Assembly (NCBI GenBank): GCA_003556225.1
Contig: PWRN01000019.1
Location: 2,501 to 66,500, forward strand
Direction of reading: 5' to 3'
Length of the DNA: 64,000 bases
DNA from: Syntrophomonadaceae bacterium
GTDB lineage: Bacteria > Bacillota > Dethiobacteria > DTU022 > UBA8154
In this document: positions 61,072-64,000 of the stretch, piece after piece
Numbering within the stretch: the first letter of the stretch is position 1
Layout of the letters: every line of letters starts with the position of its first letter
Position numbers and translations under genes: made by a program
Notes under the pieces: generated by a model
What the model was told of the DNA's origin: nothing
Seen by the model: only the letters and a program-made list of their open reading frames with translations
Database searches by the model: none

Positions 61072-62110
61072 GAATAAACCGTAACCCGGGATAAAGGCCC
61101 AGCGTTATGTTTTGTGCTCTCACCTGGCCTGAAAGCGTTTTTAAGAAGACCAGGACTTCATCCAGGCTTTCAACCTCGATTATTTCCATGCTCCTGGCGG
61201 CTTGCAGGGCTTCCCGGTAGTTTTCTCTTGGAACCAGGAAGTAATCTGCCCCGGCTTGCTCAGCCGCTAAAACTTTCTGTTTTACCCCCCCTATACTTCC
61301 AATTTCCCCATTTAGGGTGATCATCCCGGTTCCCGCGATAAGGTAACCTCCTGTCAGGTTTTCCGGAACGAGGCGATCCAGTATTTCGAGAACGAACATG
61401 ACCCCGGCTGAAGGCCCGACAACGGGCCCGGTTTCAATGCTGATGCTGAGCGGCAGCAGGGGACGCCAATTCAGGGTTTTGACATAAACCCTCAGGGCCG
61501 CAAGGTCGGGCTGTTCAGGATTTGTCGCCGTGATCACTTCTGCTTCCACTTCTTCTCCTTCCCGGATGATTGATAACGTTACGGGTTCACCCACTCGCTT
61601 GTTTTGAATATGCCTGACCACTTCTTCAGCAAGGTGAACTTCTTCGCCATCCAAGCCCTTGATGATATCTCCCGGGAAAAGGATGTCCTGCGCCGGACTG
61701 TCCGGTATCAGTTCCACCACTTCCACGCCATCACTGGCAATCGGCACTTCATAGCCTGCCTTGCGCAGGGCAATAACCCGGGCCAGGTTCTGGCTGTCCT
61801 GCATCCAGCTCCTCATCAGTTCGTTATACTCTTCCCGGTCCATGCCGGGAGGGATGCTGCCGGATATGGGTCGAACATCAATGAAGGGGTGGAATACCCC
61901 GTAGAACATGCCCCACAAGTTGCCTTGCTGCTGGGTAACCGTAACCATTAAAAACTCTCCTTCTTCCTGCCGCGGCTCACCCTCCAACTCAATTAAACGA
62001 CCCAGGCCTTCCGTAGAACCGGGCTTCACGAGAAAATAACCCGGGCGAATATACGTTCCCAAAAGCGCGACAGCGATCAGGACCACGATGATCTTGACAA
62101 ACCGGGGCAT
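61061..62110 (-). CDS. PDZ-Lon (S16) serine protease, SepM/YlbL-like
   Basis: A 349-aa membrane-anchored protease. One N-terminal helix (about 5-25) is followed by a PDZ domain (about 120-200, SPAQDILFPGDIIKGLDGEE) and a C-terminal Lon-type domain with TGPVVGPSAGVMFVLEI (Ser) and GSIGGVKQKVLAAEQAGADY (Lys). The Ser-Lys dyad is intact. Homologues include SepM, which processes a competence pheromone, and B. subtilis YlbL; ylbM (tmcAL) and ylbL are neighbours there too. Substrate unknown here. Confidence 0.92.
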   Translation of the reverse strand: MPRFVKIIVVLIAVALLGTYIRPGYFLVKPGSTEGLGRLIELEGEPRQEEGEFLMVTVTQQQGNLWGMFYGVFHPFIDVRPISGSIPPGMDREEYNELMRSWMQDSQNLARVIALRKAGYEVPIASDGVEVVELIPDSPAQDILFPGDIIKGLDGEEVHLAEEVVRHIQNKRVGEPVTLSIIREGEEVEAEVITATNPEQPDLAALRVYVKTLNWRPLLPLSISIETGPVVGPSAGVMFVLEILDRLVPENLTGGYLIAGTGMITLNGEIGSIGGVKQKVLAAEQAGADYFLVPRENYREALQAARSMEIIEVESLDEVLVFLKTLSGQVRAQNITLGLYPGLRFIPIY

Positions 62111-62189
62111 CCAGGTTCCTCCTCTTTTCTGCAGTAAGGCCTCGGATAATCACCTTTTCGGCTGGAAAGTTTAGTCAGGTTCCGCTGCC

Positions 62190-62372
62190 GTTTCTCTGCT
62201 TGCTCTCAGCGAGCATCGGATTTGCCTGCATCAAAAGGTGCGCAGGGATTTCAGCAAGGCCGCCTCAATTTGTTTGAGCGAGCGTAGCGAGGGAGTTTTT
62301 GAGGCGGCCTGAAATCTCGAGCACCGCTACAAATTGTGTCGCAAATCCCGTGGCTGAGGCAAGCAGAGAAAC
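62190..62372. repeat. 183-bp nested inverted repeat (long foldback)
   Basis: The outer arms GTTTCTCTGCTTGC (62190-62203) and GCAAGCAGAGAAAC (62359-62372) are exact inverses. Further in, GGATTTGC pairs with GCAAATCC, GGTGC with GCACC, GATTTCA with TGAAATC, and GGCCGCCTCAA with TTGAGGCGGCC. The apex contains GAGCGAGCGTAGCGAGGGAG. No target-site duplication was seen. It could be a MITE relic, a large terminator or a structured RNA. Confidence 0.65.
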
Positions 62373-62956
62373 AAGGACTTATACCTGAGTAACCTTGATC
62401 ACCAGGTAACCTTTTATGGCTATCATTTTAATATATCGGGGAGCATAAGAAAAGCATAATCTGCTCAAGAAGGATGCATGAGGCTCGCAGGAGACTCGGC
62501 TGTACTTCCTTGATGTGCAACCTCCTCTGCGCTTCAGTTTTCCAGGAATAACGCAGCGCAGCGATTTCCAACAGAACACGGCAACTGAAGAAATGAGCAT
62601 GGGCAGCACGAGGTATTTTGTTCATCGTAAAGAAGGAAGCACGGCGGGCATGTCGAATAAGTAATATACGGAATAATGAAAATATAGCTTGATTTCAAAT
62701 ATTTCTAACACCGTTTAACCTGGAGAGCGCTTCCGGAGCATGCAGTCGTTAAAAGCATCCATCTTCGCCTGCAGGGCAGTTCGAGATGTTCTTGGGCACG
62801 CCGTGCCACCAGTTGATGCTTCCCTGGAGATCCTGTTCATACAGGGCATTGAAGGGGTACTCTCGTCTTTGCAGACTGCTCCCCAGGTGCAAAGAACAGG
62901 GGAACAGCCCTTCATCTGCTGTAACCCCTGTTTTCCCTTTTAAGGAGTCAAAACTC
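62373..62956. other. Gene-poor region upstream of gcvT
   Basis: No confident gene. On the minus strand a frame at 62749-62958 encodes a Cys-rich segment (FPCSLHLGSSLQRREYPFN, NWWHGVPKNISNCPAGEDGC) that looks like the broken end of a protein; the next frame continues NDCMLRKRSPG. On plus, GGAG at 62944-62947 is the gcvT ribosome-binding site. I saw no glycine-riboswitch consensus. Confidence 0.45.
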
Positions 62957-64000
62957 ATGGATAATGTGTGCAGAACCCCTCTTTATGAAAAGCATCTCCA
63001 GCATCAAGCGAAAATGATCAACTTCCAAGGCTGGCTCTTACCGCTGCAGTACAATCGGATTAACCAGGAGGTGCAGGAAACCCGCAGGCGTGCTGCGCTT
63101 TTTGATGTGACACACATGGGCCGTTTGTCCATCGAAGGTGAAAGCGCCCTGGATTTTTTACAATCCATCGTAACCGCTAACCTCGACCGCCTGATCGATC
63201 GGCAGGCCGTGTATACCCTGATCTGCCGCGAAGACGGGGGCACCCTTGATGACATCCTGCTCTATCGCTTCCAGGCACATCAATACTTGATAATCACCAA
63301 CGCAGCAAATACTGTACGGGTCTATGACTGGTTGAACAGCAAGCGAACTAGGAACGTGCAGATCTTCAATCACTCCTCGGCACAGGCACAGCTGGCGCTC
63401 CAGGGTCCGCAAAGTCAACAGCTTTTAGAAGTACTTTCCAGGCGCAGCTTGAGCGACCTGCCGCGGTTTCGTTTCCAGCCCGAACTCTCTATCCAGGGGA
63501 TCCGCTGCCTGGTTTCCAGGACAGGCTATACGGGCGAGGATGGGTTCGAGCTGATTTGCCGGGCAGACCAGGCGTCCAGCCTCTGGGATCGGCTCGTGCC
63601 AGCTTCTGGTGGCAGCCCTCCCCCGGTCTTCCCCGCTGGTTTGGGAGCCCGGGACATCCTGCGCATTGAGGCAGGTTTCCCCCTCTATGGCAGCGAGCTG
63701 GATGAGGGCATCACGCCCCTGGAAGCCGGCTTAGCTAAATTTGTTGATCTAAAGGAAAAGATTCCGCCTTTCTATGGGCGGGAAGCGCTGCTGCAGCAGA
63801 AAAGAAGGGGTCTAACCCGGAAGTTGTGGGGGCTGATCATGCAGGACCGCGGGATTCCCCGTCCCGGCTACCCGGTGCGAAACGACGAGGGGGAGATTGG
63901 CCACATCACCAGCGGCTGCTATTCGCCCACGCTGGATCAATCGATCGCCATGGCCTTTCTGAACCCTCAACAGGCCTGGAAAGGCCGGGAGGTGGCTGTC
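62957..64000 (+). CDS. gcvT: Aminomethyltransferase (glycine cleavage T protein), 3' truncated by window
   Basis: The first 348 codons of GcvT, which transfers the methylene group from the H protein to tetrahydrofolate. MINFQGWLLPLQYNRI, LFDVTHMGRLSIEG, ALQGPQSQQLLEVLS, SRTGYTGEDGFEL and GLGARDILRIEAGFPLYGSE are all family motifs. A short TAAGGAG ribosome-binding site precedes the ATG. In this organism it would connect glycine metabolism to the one-carbon pool. gcvH/gcvP presumably lie beyond the window. Confidence 0.95.
   Translation, partial: MDNVCRTPLYEKHLQHQAKMINFQGWLLPLQYNRINQEVQETRRRAALFDVTHMGRLSIEGESALDFLQSIVTANLDRLIDRQAVYTLICREDGGTLDDILLYRFQAHQYLIITNAANTVRVYDWLNSKRTRNVQIFNHSSAQAQLALQGPQSQQLLEVLSRRSLSDLPRFRFQPELSIQGIRCLVSRTGYTGEDGFELICRADQASSLWDRLVPASGGSPPPVFPAGLGARDILRIEAGFPLYGSELDEGITPLEAGLAKFVDLKEKIPPFYGREALLQQKRRGLTRKLWGLIMQDRGIPRPGYPVRNDEGEIGHITSGCYSPTLDQSIAMAFLNPQQAWKGREVAV

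Noticed and set aside
62640-62956. Possible glycine riboswitch before gcvT
   Set aside because: I could not find the conserved GGACAGAG-type and paired aptamer cores on either strand.

Overview
The window reads as chromosome of an anaerobic, probably spore-forming Clostridia-type member of the Bacillota. The evidence is the low-GC Gram-positive core gene set (mutS2, zapA, yqzL, infC-rpmI-rplT, rex, tmcAL/ylbM, sepM-like), a GerW/YtfJ sporulation protein next to a YtfI-like protein, a tRNA-Phe-sensing T-box, strong Shine-Dalgarno sites, and an energy metabolism built on a Ni-CODH, a molybdopterin oxidoreductase and lactate oxidation. It is not a phage, plasmid or island: I see no integrase, no intact transposase and no CRISPR array. 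Gene content cannot fix the genus.

Layout. 1-7.3 kb: start of tyrS, a class A PBP, mutS2, a 3-methyladenine glycosylase, cvpA and zapA. 7.4-15.5 kb: translation block on the minus strand (thrS, infC-rpmI-rplT, an rRNA/tRNA methyltransferase, yqzL, T-box, pheS-pheT). thrS carries an in-frame TAA between its TGS and editing domains. 15.6-17 kb: tRNA-Val, then a five-tRNA operon. 17-21.8 kb: rex, mobB, a polyprenyl diphosphate synthase, mnmM, a double-XRE regulator, a DUF503 gene and a metallo-beta-lactamase gene. 22-29.2 kb: a three-gene molybdoenzyme operon whose catalytic subunit looks like a Tat lipoprotein, followed by a sulfur-handling group (yedE-like transporter, divergent LysR, tusA-like). 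29.4-30.4 kb: an enoyl-CoA hydratase and an internally deleted hbd pseudogene.

30.7-43 kb: tRNA-Leu, a methyltransferase, a YcgR-N/FlhG-like ATPase preceded by a structured leader and a 55-aa ORF, and assorted housekeeping genes (PNPOx-like, TudS-YbgA, patatin, M23 peptidase, hydrolase, CBS, HAD, gerW, ytfI, cls, D-amino acid transaminase). 43.2-48.8 kb: a split nucleoside-recognition membrane protein pair and a lactate operon (glcD-larA-lctP) with a repeat/palindrome-rich promoter region. 49-53.3 kb: nitrilase-family hydrolase, DUF151 nuclease, methyltransferase, SCP2, 2'-5' ligase-like and QueG-like genes. 53.5-57.8 kb: cooF-cooS-FNOR, a CO/ferredoxin/NAD(P)H module with a MITE-like element in its leader. 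58-64 kb: a stalk-HhH-RlpA fusion protein, rnpB, tmcAL, a PDZ-S16 protease, a 183-bp nested palindrome, and gcvT running off the end.

The metabolic genes fit together as anaerobic redox balancing. Lactate oxidation and CO oxidation feed electron carriers, Rex would sense NADH/NAD+, and MobB and TorD would serve the exported molybdoenzyme. The adjacent sulfur-transport genes suggest, without proving it, that this enzyme acts on a sulfur compound. I found no convincing wholly new defence or mobile system. The most unusual items are the interrupted thrS, the lipoprotein-type molybdoenzyme, the MITE in the coo leader and the structured leader upstream of the FlhG-like gene.
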